64,000 nt of DNA from Paraburkholderia sp. IMGN_8. Lineage in GTDB: Bacteria; Pseudomonadota; Gammaproteobacteria; Burkholderiales; Burkholderiaceae. Below, in pieces: positions 33,515-42,687 of this stretch. The number at the start of each line of letters is the position of its first letter. The stretch's first letter is position 1. The stretch is from assembly GCF_038050405.1 (NCBI RefSeq), contig NZ_CP150901.1, forward strand, positions 3,224,001 through 3,288,000, given 5' to 3'. The notes under the pieces were generated by a model, which was not told where the DNA came from, did not search any database, and saw only the letters and a program-made list of their open reading frames with translations. Position numbers and translations under genes: made by a program.

Positions 33515-35794
33515 TCAGTACCCGTTCTGAATCGGACGAAGCGGGTTGTCGCTCGGTATATCGCCTGGCGGCATCACGACGTTCGACTGCGGAAATGCGG
33601 ACGGCGGAGCCGGTGCTTGAGCGGGTGCCGGCGCCGGCGCTTGAGCCTGAGCGGCCGCCGGCGCCGCATTCGCTTCGCCGGCCGGCGCGGCCTCGGCGCC
33701 GCTCTGCCCCGCCCCAGGCACCGGCACCGGGGCCGGCGGTGCAGCGGGCGCTGCGGGCACGGTAGCCTGCGGCGAGAACCGGCCGCCGTATGGCACGGGC
33801 GGCGGCGTCGTGCGCGGGGCGGGAGGCAACTGCCCAAACGCGCCGGTCGGCGGCGCGGTTGTGCCGGAGCCCGCGGCGCCGGCATGCGGTTCGCGCGGCG
33901 CGCCTGTCGTGCCGCCGCCGACGTTGCCCGGTGTCCGCACCGCCGGAGCCGGCAGCTGTGGAGCGCCTTCCGCTCCTACCGGATCGAGCCGCAGCTGGTC
34001 GGCGTGCACGTTGACGTCGGTGCCGGACCACAACTCCTGCGTGTCCGCATCGGCGGAAAGCTGCGGACGTATGATGTGCGGCGTAATCTGCAGCACGATT
34101 TCCGTCTTCAGGTGATCGCCGTTGTGGTCCGAGAACAGGCGTCCGAGCACGGGTAGTTGCCCGAGACCCGGCACCTTGTCGGCCGTCGTGCGGTCCTGAT
34201 CCGAAATCAGGCCGCCGAGAATCTGACTCTCGCCGTCTCTTAGCCGCAGACTCGTCGAGGCGCTGCGCGTGCCGATCTGATAAGCGAGCGAAGTGAGACC
34301 CGTCTGCGAGTTGCTGCTGGAAATCGTCTTGGTGATGTTGCTGACTTCAAGGTTGAGCTTGATGCCGACATCGCCGTCACGATAGACCTGCGGTTCCACC
34401 TCCAGTTTGATGCCGACGTCGAGGTACTGGATCATTTGCGCGTACGATGGTCCGCTCGTGCTCGGTGTGCTCGAACTCGAAATCACCGGCACTTTATCGC
34501 CGATCAGTATCCGCGCCTTTTCCTTGTTACGCGCGCGGATGCGCGGGCTCGCCAGCAGGTTCGCGTCGGTATCGGTGAGCTTGAAGTTGGCCGTCGCCGA
34601 CAGGCCGCTGACATTCAATGCGTTGACAGGCAGGTGGTGCAACGCGCCCCACGTATCCACGGTGGACGGCGTCGCCACCGAGAACGAATTCGGCCACGCG
34701 ATGCCGAGGTCGGTCAGCCGGTCGTGGGACACTTCCATCACCTGCACTTCGAGCATGACTTCCGGCTCCGGCAGGTCCTGCGCTGCGATCATTTCCTCGG
34801 CAACCCGCACCGTGTCCGGCGTGCCACGAATCGTCACGGTGTTCGCACGCTCGTCGACGACCACTTCCTTGATCTTCAGCAGGCTCTTCAACAGCGACTG
34901 GACCTGCTTGGCGTCGACGTTCGACAACTGGAACGTGCGCACTTTCAGCTCCTGATATTCGAGCTGCTTGGCGGGGGTGGCCGGGTAGATGAAGAGCGTA
35001 TTCGCGTTGAGCTGTTTCTTGTCGAGCTGGTTCTGCATCAGGATCATGTCGACCGTGTCCTGCAGCGACGCGTTCGTGACGAAAATCGTCGTCTTCAGGT
35101 CGGCGCGGACATCGCGATCGAAGATGACATTCAGGCCCGAGGTGCGCGACAACGCTTCGAAGACCATGCGCACATTCGCATCGCGAAACTGCAGCGTAAT
35201 CGGCGTGCGCATGATCGAAGACGCGGCGACATTCTCTTCCTTCGCCGAGCGTTGCTGCCGGCGCTTATCTTCGATTTCCTTGAGCATCTGCAGCGCCATC
35301 GTGTTGGTCGGGTTCTGGGCGAGCACACGGTGTATGCGTTCCGCTGCCAGCGCGTACGAACCGCGCTGCATCATCCGGTCCGCTTCCTGCAGGGTCGCCA
35401 GATCGCGGCGATCCTGGTCGAGCGCGGCGCCGATCTTGCGTCCGCGTTCGCTGGTCGGATCGATCTGACTCGCCGCGTAGAGCTTCTGGACGGCCGCATC
35501 GAACTGATAGCTCTTGCGCAACTGGTCCGCTTCATCGAGCAGCGCATCGACCTGATGATTGCGATCGCGCAGATAGTTGATCTGCAGTTCGGCGTTGTTC
35601 GGCTCGCTCTGCCGGGTCGGCGGATTAACGCACCCGCCGAAGGCGAGCACGACCGCGATCGCCAGCGCCGAGCGCTTCCTTGTAGCCCAGGTGAAAGCGG
35701 GACGATCGTCGCGAGACAGTCTCTCGGGCGACAGGTGTATCGACGAGCCGCCGTCTCCGATGCGGCTTCCACCCCGGTTGTATGCGGCTTTCAT
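33515..35794 (-). CDS. gspD: GspD/MshL-like outer-membrane secretin lipoprotein
   Basis: A 759-residue secretin. The signal segment ends in lipobox FGGC (Cys55), unusually far from the ATG; the start is supported by ATGA overlap with the previous gene. A TPR-like region (~70-165) is followed by an N0/STN domain (ITLQFRDANVRMVFEALSRTSGLNVIF), an N1 domain and the secretin core (VMLEVQVMEVSHDRLTDLGI, DANLLASPRIRARNKEKARI, PGLGQLPVLGRLF). A ~140-residue Pro/Ala-rich tail ends it. TPR region plus lipobox resembles MSHA-type secretins more than classical GspD. Confidence 0.9.
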   Translation of the reverse strand: MKAAYNRGGSRIGDGGSSIHLSPERLSRDDRPAFTWATRKRSALAIAVVLAFGGCVNPPTRQSEPNNAELQINYLRDRNHQVDALLDEADQLRKSYQFDAAVQKLYAASQIDPTSERGRKIGAALDQDRRDLATLQEADRMMQRGSYALAAERIHRVLAQNPTNTMALQMLKEIEDKRRQQRSAKEENVAASSIMRTPITLQFRDANVRMVFEALSRTSGLNVIFDRDVRADLKTTIFVTNASLQDTVDMILMQNQLDKKQLNANTLFIYPATPAKQLEYQELKVRTFQLSNVDAKQVQSLLKSLLKIKEVVVDERANTVTIRGTPDTVRVAEEMIAAQDLPEPEVMLEVQVMEVSHDRLTDLGIAWPNSFSVATPSTVDTWGALHHLPVNALNVSGLSATANFKLTDTDANLLASPRIRARNKEKARILIGDKVPVISSSSTPSTSGPSYAQMIQYLDVGIKLEVEPQVYRDGDVGIKLNLEVSNITKTISSSNSQTGLTSLAYQIGTRSASTSLRLRDGESQILGGLISDQDRTTADKVPGLGQLPVLGRLFSDHNGDHLKTEIVLQITPHIIRPQLSADADTQELWSGTDVNVHADQLRLDPVGAEGAPQLPAPAVRTPGNVGGGTTGAPREPHAGAAGSGTTAPPTGAFGQLPPAPRTTPPPVPYGGRFSPQATVPAAPAAPPAPVPVPGAGQSGAEAAPAGEANAAPAAAQAQAPAPAPAQAPAPPSAFPQSNVVMPPGDIPSDNPLRPIQNGY

Positions 35795-36402
35795 TTATTT
35801 TCCTTCGCTTGCGTGGATAGCACCTGCCTCTCGTTCAGCGGCAGATAGGTCAGCACCACGTCGTTTTCCGAAATGGACTCGACGCGATACTGTCCATCGA
35901 CGACCTCACCCGGCGAAACGATCAACAAGCGGTCGCCGCTACTGAGGAACACCTGCGGTTTCGCCGCTTTTGCATCCAGCTCGCCGAGGTAGGTAAAGGG
36001 CACGGGCGGCGCGGTGGGCGGCGCTACGGGCTCCGGAACGGGCGGCGCTTCCACGGGCGGCGGTGGCGGCGGCAACCATGACGACACCACAAACGGATTG
36101 TTCGCCGACTCCAGAGACAGCCGCGCACGCAGCGCGATGAGCCTGTCGCGCGGCGTCGGCGCCGCCTTGGCGGCCTTGCCCGGCTTAGCGCCACTTGCCG
36201 CGCTGGCCGTATTTGCCACATGCGCCGCGCCTTCACGATGCATGGAGACCGCCCGGGCGCGCACGTCATCGTGATGTGCGCCACTGGCCGCGGCGACCAC
36301 CGCCGGCGTCTGCATCGCGGGCGCCAGCTCGCGAAAGCTCAACCCGGCGGCAACGACTCCGCAGAGGGTGAGCAACACACGCCTGACGAGATCGGGTTTC
36401 AT
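35791..36402 (-). CDS. PilP/GspC-like periplasmic linker protein
   Basis: A 203-residue protein with an N-terminal signal-anchor (VLLTLCGVVAAGLSF), an A/G/K-rich linker, a Pro-rich stretch (about 110-135) and a C-terminal small beta-domain (FTYLGELDAKAAKPQVFLSSGDRLLIVSPGEVVD...) like the homology region of PilP and GspC. These connect the inner-membrane platform to the secretin. It overlaps both neighbours by ATGA. Confidence 0.7.
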   Translation of the reverse strand: MKPDLVRRVLLTLCGVVAAGLSFRELAPAMQTPAVVAAASGAHHDDVRARAVSMHREGAAHVANTASAASGAKPGKAAKAAPTPRDRLIALRARLSLESANNPFVVSSWLPPPPPPVEAPPVPEPVAPPTAPPVPFTYLGELDAKAAKPQVFLSSGDRLLIVSPGEVVDGQYRVESISENDVVLTYLPLNERQVLSTQAKENK

Positions 36403-36965
36403 GGCCGCGCTGCCCGATAGACGAGTTCGAAGCGCACGCGCGCATCGAGCACGTTGCCGTTCACGGCGGGACGCTCGACATGGATTTCGCGCAACGCCGC
36501 GTTCGGCACGTTGTTGAGCACGGATGCGAGAAAACGCCGGATCGAACCGTACTGATCCTTGACGGGCAAGAGCATCTGATAGCGGATGAAATGCGCGCTC
36601 GTATCGTTCGTCACGAGATACTCCGCCGAACCGAGCGTCAGATTGCTGTCTCGGGCCTGGGCCAGGATCGTCGCGATATCGTCGGCGCTCTGCGCGAACC
36701 CCGGAAACAGTTCGGGCAACGTATCAAGCGCGACCGTTTCCACCGCCGCGGACCGTTCGGCAGTTGCATGACGGGCCTTTGCAGTCTGCGCGAGCGTCGC
36801 CGGATCGCCCAGTTCACGCGTCTGTCCTTCCACGCGCGGAATCGCAACCGCGACTACCACGGCCGCGCCCAGCAACAGCGTGCCTAGCAGGCCGGGCAGC
36901 CCAAGGGAGCGCTGCAGTTCGAAGCGTAGGGTGAGCAGCCTGTCCTGCAACTGATCGCGGTTCAT
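36399..36965 (-). CDS. PilO/GspM-like inner-membrane assembly protein
   Basis: A 188-residue bitopic protein: ~25 cytoplasmic residues, one membrane helix (GLLGTLLLGAAVVVAVAI), then a short coiled coil and a ferredoxin-like periplasmic domain (ATILAQARDSNLTLGSAEYLV, IRRFLASVLNNVPNAALREI). PilO and GspM proteins have exactly this layout and pair with PilN/GspL. ATGA overlaps on both sides show translational coupling. Confidence 0.75.
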   Translation of the reverse strand: MNRDQLQDRLLTLRFELQRSLGLPGLLGTLLLGAAVVVAVAIPRVEGQTRELGDPATLAQTAKARHATAERSAAVETVALDTLPELFPGFAQSADDIATILAQARDSNLTLGSAEYLVTNDTSAHFIRYQMLLPVKDQYGSIRRFLASVLNNVPNAALREIHVERPAVNGNVLDARVRFELVYRAARP

Positions 36966-37492
36966 GATTTTCCCCAGATGGCGGTGATCTGGAAGCGCAC
37001 CGGCGTGCCGGGCACGTTGGCCTCGATGACGTGATCGTTGAGCACTGCTTCACGCAGCAGCACGCTGGCCTGCAGATACCTGAGATACGCGATCATCGCG
37101 TCGAAGTTCTTCGCTTCCGCGGTGATGCGGATCTGGCTTTGCGCAGGGCTCTGATCGATGCCGATAAGTGCGACGTCGTGATCCGGATAGTCCTCGACGA
37201 TCGACAGCAGGTCTTGCCACGGCACCGTCAATTCGCGCAGGACCGCGAGACTCTGGCTCTGCGCCAGTCTGGTGGCCGGCGTCTGCTGCACCGTGAGCGG
37301 GTGCGATTTTGCAAATAGCCGATGGCGTTGCGCTTCCTGTTCCGATTGCACGCGGTCGTTTTCGCCGTATGCGTGCCAGAGGCGTTCGCCGCTCACGAGC
37401 AGCAACAGGCTGGCGACGCACAACAGCACGACGCCCGCAGGTGCGGTAAGCGCGCGGTGCCGCCCAAAATCGATGTGAAGGCGGGGTATCAT
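36962..37492 (-). CDS. PilN/GspL-C-like inner-membrane assembly protein
   Basis: A 176-residue bitopic protein with a short cytoplasmic N-terminus (MIPRLHIDFG), one membrane helix (APAGVVLLCVASLLLLV) and a periplasmic domain with coiled coil and ferredoxin-like part (DYPDHDVALIGIDQSPAQSQIRITAEA). The start is ATG overlapping the upstream stop; the longer open frame is shadow. The role as partner of the PilM-like and PilO-like proteins is inferred from layout and order. Confidence 0.7.
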   Translation of the reverse strand: MIPRLHIDFGRHRALTAPAGVVLLCVASLLLLVSGERLWHAYGENDRVQSEQEAQRHRLFAKSHPLTVQQTPATRLAQSQSLAVLRELTVPWQDLLSIVEDYPDHDVALIGIDQSPAQSQIRITAEAKNFDAMIAYLRYLQASVLLREAVLNDHVIEANVPGTPVRFQITAIWGKS

Positions 37493-38385
37493 CGCGCGGC
37501 CTCCATGAGCCGATGCGCGACCGACGTATCCATCGCCGGTTGCGCGGGCCGCAGCGTCGCAAGGAAGCGCCCTTCGAACGGCGCCGGGTCGATCTCGACG
37601 CCGTACAGATGGATCCGGCAATCCTCGCGCTTGCCGCTGGTTCGGCTCGCGAGGCGTTCGAACGCCTGCTCGGCGCGCGCCGCGATTCGTTCTGAATCGC
37701 TTGCGTCGCCGGGAAAGAGGCGCTGCGCGTCATAGGCGACCCAGCGGTTGTCTTCGACCAGTACCGCCTGCAGCAACGTATCCGCGACGAACAACAGCAT
37801 CGCCGCGTCGGCGCCTGCAGCGCCATCGACATGATTGAGCATTTCCGGAAGACCCAGCTTGATGCACCGGATGTCGGCGCACGCCGCCGCGCCCGCGTCA
37901 TGGATGCCGTCATGCAGCGTGCGGGACATTGCACTGGCAAAGACCGCACGGCCGCCACGCTGCACCGAGAAACGTACCTGCACCGACCCGGCATCGATCC
38001 CGTACAGATCGGCGAAATGAGCCAGCACGACTTCTTCGATTTCCCGCGCGCGCAGCGTGCGAAAGTCGCCGCGCAAGATCGCGTGGCTTGCCCAGAAATC
38101 GTCCAGCACGATATGTGCGCTGCGCCTTGACGCGCCCTTCTGCCCGGCCGGTGCAGGGTCGGTGGTCAACGCGGTCTTCAGCGCGTCGAGTACGCCCGCT
38201 TCGGTGAAACACTGCTCGTCCGCTATGGCAATGCTCGCGGGTTCAGCAGGCGCGGAAGGTTTGCGCAGCAAACGCATCCAGCGAGGCGTCGTCGCGCCCA
38301 CGACCAGCTCGCGTGTTCCGACGCCGATGGCAATCGAACTAATCGAACCGCCGATGGCTAGCGGACTATTCAACCATGGTGACAC
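37489..38385 (-). CDS. PilM-like cytoplasmic assembly protein (actin-like fold)
   Basis: A 298-residue soluble protein in the PilM position, before the PilN/O/P-like set. Segments such as IVLDDFWASHAIL, VVLAHFADLYGIDA and MLLFVADTLLQAVLVEDNRWVAYDA fit the alternating strands of an actin-like ATPase/GspL cytoplasmic fold, but I do not see clean nucleotide motifs. The start is GTG at 38385, with GAGGAG eight bases before it; this overlaps the gspE end by 20 bases. Confidence 0.65.
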   Translation of the reverse strand: MSPWLNSPLAIGGSISSIAIGVGTRELVVGATTPRWMRLLRKPSAPAEPASIAIADEQCFTEAGVLDALKTALTTDPAPAGQKGASRRSAHIVLDDFWASHAILRGDFRTLRAREIEEVVLAHFADLYGIDAGSVQVRFSVQRGGRAVFASAMSRTLHDGIHDAGAAACADIRCIKLGLPEMLNHVDGAAGADAAMLLFVADTLLQAVLVEDNRWVAYDAQRLFPGDASDSERIAARAEQAFERLASRTSGKREDCRIHLYGVEIDPAPFEGRFLATLRPAQPAMDTSVAHRLMEAAR

Positions 38386-40078
38386 GGTTGATCTCCTCAA
38401 GTGTCGTTTCGCCCCGCATCACGAGCGCGACGGCGGCCGTGCGAAGCGTCTGCATGCCATACCGGAACGCCGCTGTCTTGATGTGCCCAAGCGGCGCGCG
38501 CTCCGACAGAAGTTGCCGCAGCTCGTCGTTCATCCGCAGCGCTTCCGCAATCGCGCGCCGGCCGCGATATCCGCTGCCGCGGCACGCCGCACAACCTGTG
38601 CCGCGGCGAAAGCGGTAGCTGCCCGCGGTATCCGGATCGATGCCCGAACGGGCCAGCGTGTCCGCGTCGACCGTGTCGTCCACCACGCAGTCCGCGCAGC
38701 ACTGCCGCAAGAGGCGCTGCGCGATCACGCCGTTCAATGCGGACACGAAGCTGTACGGATCGACGTCCATATTCGTGAAGCGGCCGATCACGTCGAACAC
38801 GTTGTTCGCGTGCACCGTCGTGAACACCTGATGGCCGGTCAACGCCGCCTGCACGGCAATCTGTGCCGTCTCCGGATCGCGGATTTCGCCGACCATGATC
38901 TTGTCGGGATCGTGCCGCAAGATCGAGCGCAGTCCGCGCGCGAACGTGAGACCTTTCGCTTCGTTGACCGGAATCTGCAGGATGTCGCCGAGTTGATATT
39001 CGACCGGGTCCTCGATGGTGACGATCTTTTCGAGGCCGTCGTTGATCTCGGTGAGAATGGCATACAACGTCGTTGTTTTACCGCTGCCCGTTGGCCCCGT
39101 CACCAGAAGCATCCCATAGGGCATGGACGCGACCGAGCGCATGAAGCGCGTATCGTCTTGCTGAAAACCGAGCGCCTCGAGCGTCAGCCCGCCTGCGGCC
39201 TGCGAAAGCTGGTAGCGGTCGAGGATCCGCAGCACCGCGTCCTCGCCGAACTGGTTCGGCATGATCGAGACGCGGAAGTCGATCTCGCGGCCCGCGTACA
39301 CCGCCTTGAAGCGGCCGTCCTGCGGCACGCGGCGCTCCGCGATGTCGAGTTCGGAAATGACCTTCACGCGCGACAACACCTGGTCCGCGACGTCGCGGCC
39401 TTCGGCACGGCCGACCACAGTCAGCACGCCGTCCACCCGGCACTTGATCATCAGACCGTTCGCGCGGCATTCGAGGTGGATGTCGCTCGCCATCATCTTC
39501 AGCGCGTCGTAGATGGTGGAGTTGAGCAGGCGCACCACCGCGCTGTCGTCGCTACTGATGCCTTGCAAGGTCAGCGCGAGCGAGGACGGGTCGGCGGCAT
39601 GCTGAACCTGATCGTCGAAGGCGAGCGAATCCATGGCCCGCACGTCTTTCTCGCGCACGGCGAGCCACGCGGTAAGATCGCCGACGCTGGCCAGCGCCCA
39701 GCTATACGGCACGGTCGGCCGCGAGCGCATGCGGTGTTCGACGCTGCCGCGCGTGCGGACATCGAGCGGATCGGCGATCACGAACAGCAGCGCGCCGTCT
39801 TCATCCGGTTGACGAAAACACACGCACAAGCGGGTGGTCGCCTCGACGAACGGAACCACATCGAAATCCGCTTCGAGCCGGTTCAACTCCTGCATGCCGA
39901 TCGATTTCATGCGGAACTGCTCGGCAAGCTGCACGACCATCTCGTCGGCGCCGAGCGCCGCCTGCGTCATCAATTCCTCCAGCGCGCGAATGCCGGAACC
40001 GTGCCGCTCGCCGAGCGCGCGCAGCGCGTCGCGCAGCTCAACGCTGGGGCTTTCCGATGTCGCGCTGATCGTGTCCAT
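38366..40078 (-). CDS. gspE: type II secretion / type IV pilus assembly ATPase GspE
   Basis: A 570-residue GspE/PilB-type hexameric ATPase driving pseudopilus extension. An N-terminal MshEN-like region leads to the core: ASDIHLE, Walker A GPTGSGKTTT, Asp box IEDPVEYQL, Walker B-region DPDKIMVGEIRDPETA, and His box ALTGHQVFTTVHANN. A zinc tetracysteine follows (CCADC with CAAC), then the usual C-terminal RRAIAEAL region. All catalytic motifs are intact. It lies 20 bases after the gspF stop. Confidence 0.95.
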   Translation of the reverse strand: MDTISATSESPSVELRDALRALGERHGSGIRALEELMTQAALGADEMVVQLAEQFRMKSIGMQELNRLEADFDVVPFVEATTRLCVCFRQPDEDGALLFVIADPLDVRTRGSVEHRMRSRPTVPYSWALASVGDLTAWLAVREKDVRAMDSLAFDDQVQHAADPSSLALTLQGISSDDSAVVRLLNSTIYDALKMMASDIHLECRANGLMIKCRVDGVLTVVGRAEGRDVADQVLSRVKVISELDIAERRVPQDGRFKAVYAGREIDFRVSIMPNQFGEDAVLRILDRYQLSQAAGGLTLEALGFQQDDTRFMRSVASMPYGMLLVTGPTGSGKTTTLYAILTEINDGLEKIVTIEDPVEYQLGDILQIPVNEAKGLTFARGLRSILRHDPDKIMVGEIRDPETAQIAVQAALTGHQVFTTVHANNVFDVIGRFTNMDVDPYSFVSALNGVIAQRLLRQCCADCVVDDTVDADTLARSGIDPDTAGSYRFRRGTGCAACRGSGYRGRRAIAEALRMNDELRQLLSERAPLGHIKTAAFRYGMQTLRTAAVALVMRGETTLEEINRVTMVE

Positions 40079-40098
40079 GCGTATTCCCCAAGGCCGGC

Positions 40099-41301
40099 CT
40101 ACTGGATGCTCGACGCAATTTCGAAGATCGGCATGTACATCAGCACGACAATGCCGCCGATCACTACGCCAATGAAAATCATCATCGCGGGTTCGATCAA
40201 ACGCGAAATCAGATCGATCGTGCGCGACACCTGCGCCTCCTGAAACGCGGCGATCCTGTCGAGAACAGGACCCAGTCCGCCGGTCTTTTCCGCGACGGTC
40301 AGCAGACGATAGGTAATCGCGTTGGCGAGGCCGGTTTGCTGGAACGCGTCGGACATCTTTGCGCCGTTGCGCACCTGCTGCATGGCGGCGGCGACGGCCA
40401 CCTGGTCGGCCCGGCTCACCAGGCCGCGGGCGAGATCGAAGGCGCGCACGGCGGGGATCCCGCCGTCGACCAGCATGGCGGTCGTGCGGAAGAACTGCGA
40501 CTGACGAAACACGCGGAAGTGCTGGCCGATTCCAGGCAGCGCGAGCATGCGATCGGCGATCCAGTTGCGCGCCGCTGCCCGGCGCAGAGCAAGAACGGTC
40601 GTCACCGCCAGCACGGCGAGGCTGGCGGTGAGTTCCGCCCCATGGGCATGCACCATGCCGCCCCAGGCCATCAGCAGTTGCGATAGCAAGGGCAGCTCAC
40701 GTCCGCTGTGTTCGAGCAGGGTGGCAAAGCGCGGCACGACGAAACCCAGCAGGAACAGCACGACGGCTGCGCCCACGAGCAGCAGAACGGATGGGTAGAT
40801 CGCGGCCGACACCACCCGGCCGCGCAGTTCGTGAAGCAATGCGCTATTGCGTGAGTAGCGGGTCAGGCTATCGGCAAGGCCGCCAGTTTGTTCGCTGGCT
40901 TTCACGCACGCCACCAGCACCGGAGGAAACACATGGCTCGCGTGTTCGAGCGCCGCGGACAGCGACTGCCCTTCTTCGAGTTGCCGCAGCAGGTCGCGAT
41001 ACACCACGGCCGACGCTTCGCGGCGCTCGTTGCCGCCGAGCGTGCGCAACGCGTCGACGACGCCGACGCCGGCCTCGAGCAACGCGGCAAGCTCGCGCGC
41101 GAACAGTTCGACATTAAATCGCGAACCTGGCATCGCGGACCAGCCCGCGCGGCGGCGCGCCCCTCGCGCATCGGCCCGTACCGACACCACACGCAGGCCC
41201 CGCGAACGCGCGAGCGCGGTTGCAGCCGCGGACGAATCGCAATCGACGCGAAGCGTCTGCACTGAACCGCTGGTATCGAAGACGCGCAGCAGGTACTTCA
41301 C
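40099..41301 (-). CDS. gspF: inner-membrane platform protein GspF
   Basis: A 400-residue GspF/PilC-family polytopic protein with two homologous T2SSF domains (FARELAALLEAGVGVVDALRTL near 70 and FFRTTAMLVDGGIPAVRAFDLA near 270) and three membrane helices. It couples the GspE motor to the pseudopilus. The start is GTG (VKYLLRVFD) with AAGGAG six bases upstream, rather than the earlier in-frame codon at 41325. Confidence 0.93.
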   Translation of the reverse strand: MKYLLRVFDTSGSVQTLRVDCDSSAAATALARSRGLRVVSVRADARGARRRAGWSAMPGSRFNVELFARELAALLEAGVGVVDALRTLGGNERREASAVVYRDLLRQLEEGQSLSAALEHASHVFPPVLVACVKASEQTGGLADSLTRYSRNSALLHELRGRVVSAAIYPSVLLLVGAAVVLFLLGFVVPRFATLLEHSGRELPLLSQLLMAWGGMVHAHGAELTASLAVLAVTTVLALRRAAARNWIADRMLALPGIGQHFRVFRQSQFFRTTAMLVDGGIPAVRAFDLARGLVSRADQVAVAAAMQQVRNGAKMSDAFQQTGLANAITYRLLTVAEKTGGLGPVLDRIAAFQEAQVSRTIDLISRLIEPAMMIFIGVVIGGIVVLMYMPIFEIASSIQ

Positions 41302-41348
41302 GACGATTCTCCTTGCTGACAGCACACTACCAGGCGCACCCAGGCACG

Positions 41349-41831
41349 CTACCAGGACGCGATGGTCGCGTTCTCGCCGGTGCCGCCGCCCTGACCACTT
41401 TTACCGAGCGAGTACAGGTCGTAATCGCCATGCTCACCCGGCGAGCGATACTGGTACGGGCGATCCCACGGATCCGGCGGCACCGCCTTCTGCAGATACG
41501 GGCCGCTCCAGTGCGTTGCGTCCTGCGGTTTGACCATGAGCGCCTGGAGACCTTCCTCGGTCGTCGGATACGTGCCCATGTCGAGCCGGTATTGATCGAG
41601 CGCCTTGCTCAACGAGTCGATTTGAGCGCGCGCGATCTTGACGTTCGACTTGCCGACCTGATCGAAATAGCGCGGTGCGACGAGACCGGCGAGCAAACCG
41701 ATGATGACCATGACCACGAGCAGCTCGAGCAGCGTGAAACCGCCGTTGCGTCGCAGCGCCTGTTGAACGCGTGCACGGCACCTCGCGCTCACGCGCACAG
41801 CAGGCCCGATCGAGAACAATTCGTTGCGCAC
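41349..41831 (-). CDS. gspG: major pseudopilin GspG
   Basis: A 160-residue major pseudopilin and first gene of the leftward secretion operon. The prepilin site is NGGFTLLELLVVMVIIGLLAG, and the mature domain carries the GspG signature YRLDMGTYPTTEEGLQAL, then WSGPYLQKAVPPDPWDRPYQY and SPGEHGDYDLYSLG. The long ~30-residue basic leader is unusual. The start is GTG at 41831, with GGGGAGA close upstream. Of all genes in the machine this is the closest to classical type II secretion. Confidence 0.95.
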   Translation of the reverse strand: MRNELFSIGPAVRVSARCRARVQQALRRNGGFTLLELLVVMVIIGLLAGLVAPRYFDQVGKSNVKIARAQIDSLSKALDQYRLDMGTYPTTEEGLQALMVKPQDATHWSGPYLQKAVPPDPWDRPYQYRSPGEHGDYDLYSLGKSGQGGGTGENATIASW

Positions 41832-41967
41832 GTTTCTCCCCTTCTATCGACTCACCGCTCCGATGCCGCCGAAGCCGTTTCATTCATTCTTGTTCAGGTC
41901 GATATCGGCAAGAAGTAGGGAGACCCGTCCAAAGGGATGGGGAAAGACCCTCCAGTTCCGGTGTCGC

Positions 41968-42657
41968 TCAGAGGAAGCCGTTGAGGTCGTCTGAGTGACT
42001 CGGCAGCACGAGCACGCCCATGTCGAGCGCGATGCGCACGAGACCGGTGACATTCTTGACGCCAAGCTTGCGCATCAGACTCGCGCGGTGTTTCTCGACG
42101 GTTTTCGGGCTGAGTTTCAGATACTCGCCGACCTGGCGATTGGTGTGGCCTTCCGCGACGAGCCGCAACACGGTACGTTCCCGGCTGGTCAACGTGTTCC
42201 AGACCTGCGTGGGTTGCGGAACGCCAGGCAGCAACTCGGGCGACGCGCCGCGGTGTCGGTGAGCGTCGAAAGCCGGGTTGCATTTGCCCTGCATCACAAG
42301 ACGCATTTCGTTGACGAGTTCTTCGAACGATGCATCCTTGATCACGTAGCCATCCGCGCCTGCCGCCAGCGACGCGCGCACGTGCTCGTCGCTGCAGTGA
42401 ATCGTGAGCGCAATGATGCGTATCTGCGGCGTTTGCCGTTTGATCACGGCGATGGCCTCGATGCCGTTCATGCACGGCATCGAGAGATCCATCAGTATCA
42501 GATCGGGCCGTAGCGTACCGGCGAGGCAGCAGGCCTCGAGTCCATCCGTCGCCTCGCCGGCAACCGTGTAATCGGGCAGGGAGGACACCATCGTGCAGAG
42601 GCCGCCGCGCAGAAGATGCTGGTCTTCCGCAATCAATACCCGATACTTCTTCTCCAC
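41968..42657 (-). CDS. NarL-family response regulator (secretion/SCO-linked)
   Basis: A 229-residue two-component regulator: receiver domain with phospho-acceptor Asp57 (PDLILMDLSM), conserved T/K positions (ALTIH, GYVIKDASF), and a LuxR-type helix-turn-helix (LTSRERTVLRLVAEGHTNRQVGEYLKLSPKTVEKH). It starts with GTG, GGGAG eight bases upstream. It lies 30 bases after the SCO gene and 136 bases before gspG, all leftward, so the secretion operon is a plausible target. It is related to the regulator at 44827. Confidence 0.92.
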   Translation of the reverse strand: MEKKYRVLIAEDQHLLRGGLCTMVSSLPDYTVAGEATDGLEACCLAGTLRPDLILMDLSMPCMNGIEAIAVIKRQTPQIRIIALTIHCSDEHVRASLAAGADGYVIKDASFEELVNEMRLVMQGKCNPAFDAHRHRGASPELLPGVPQPTQVWNTLTSRERTVLRLVAEGHTNRQVGEYLKLSPKTVEKHRASLMRKLGVKNVTGLVRIALDMGVLVLPSHSDDLNGFL

Positions 42658-42687
42658 TTTGTTCGCTCCCGGCCGGAACCCGCGCGA

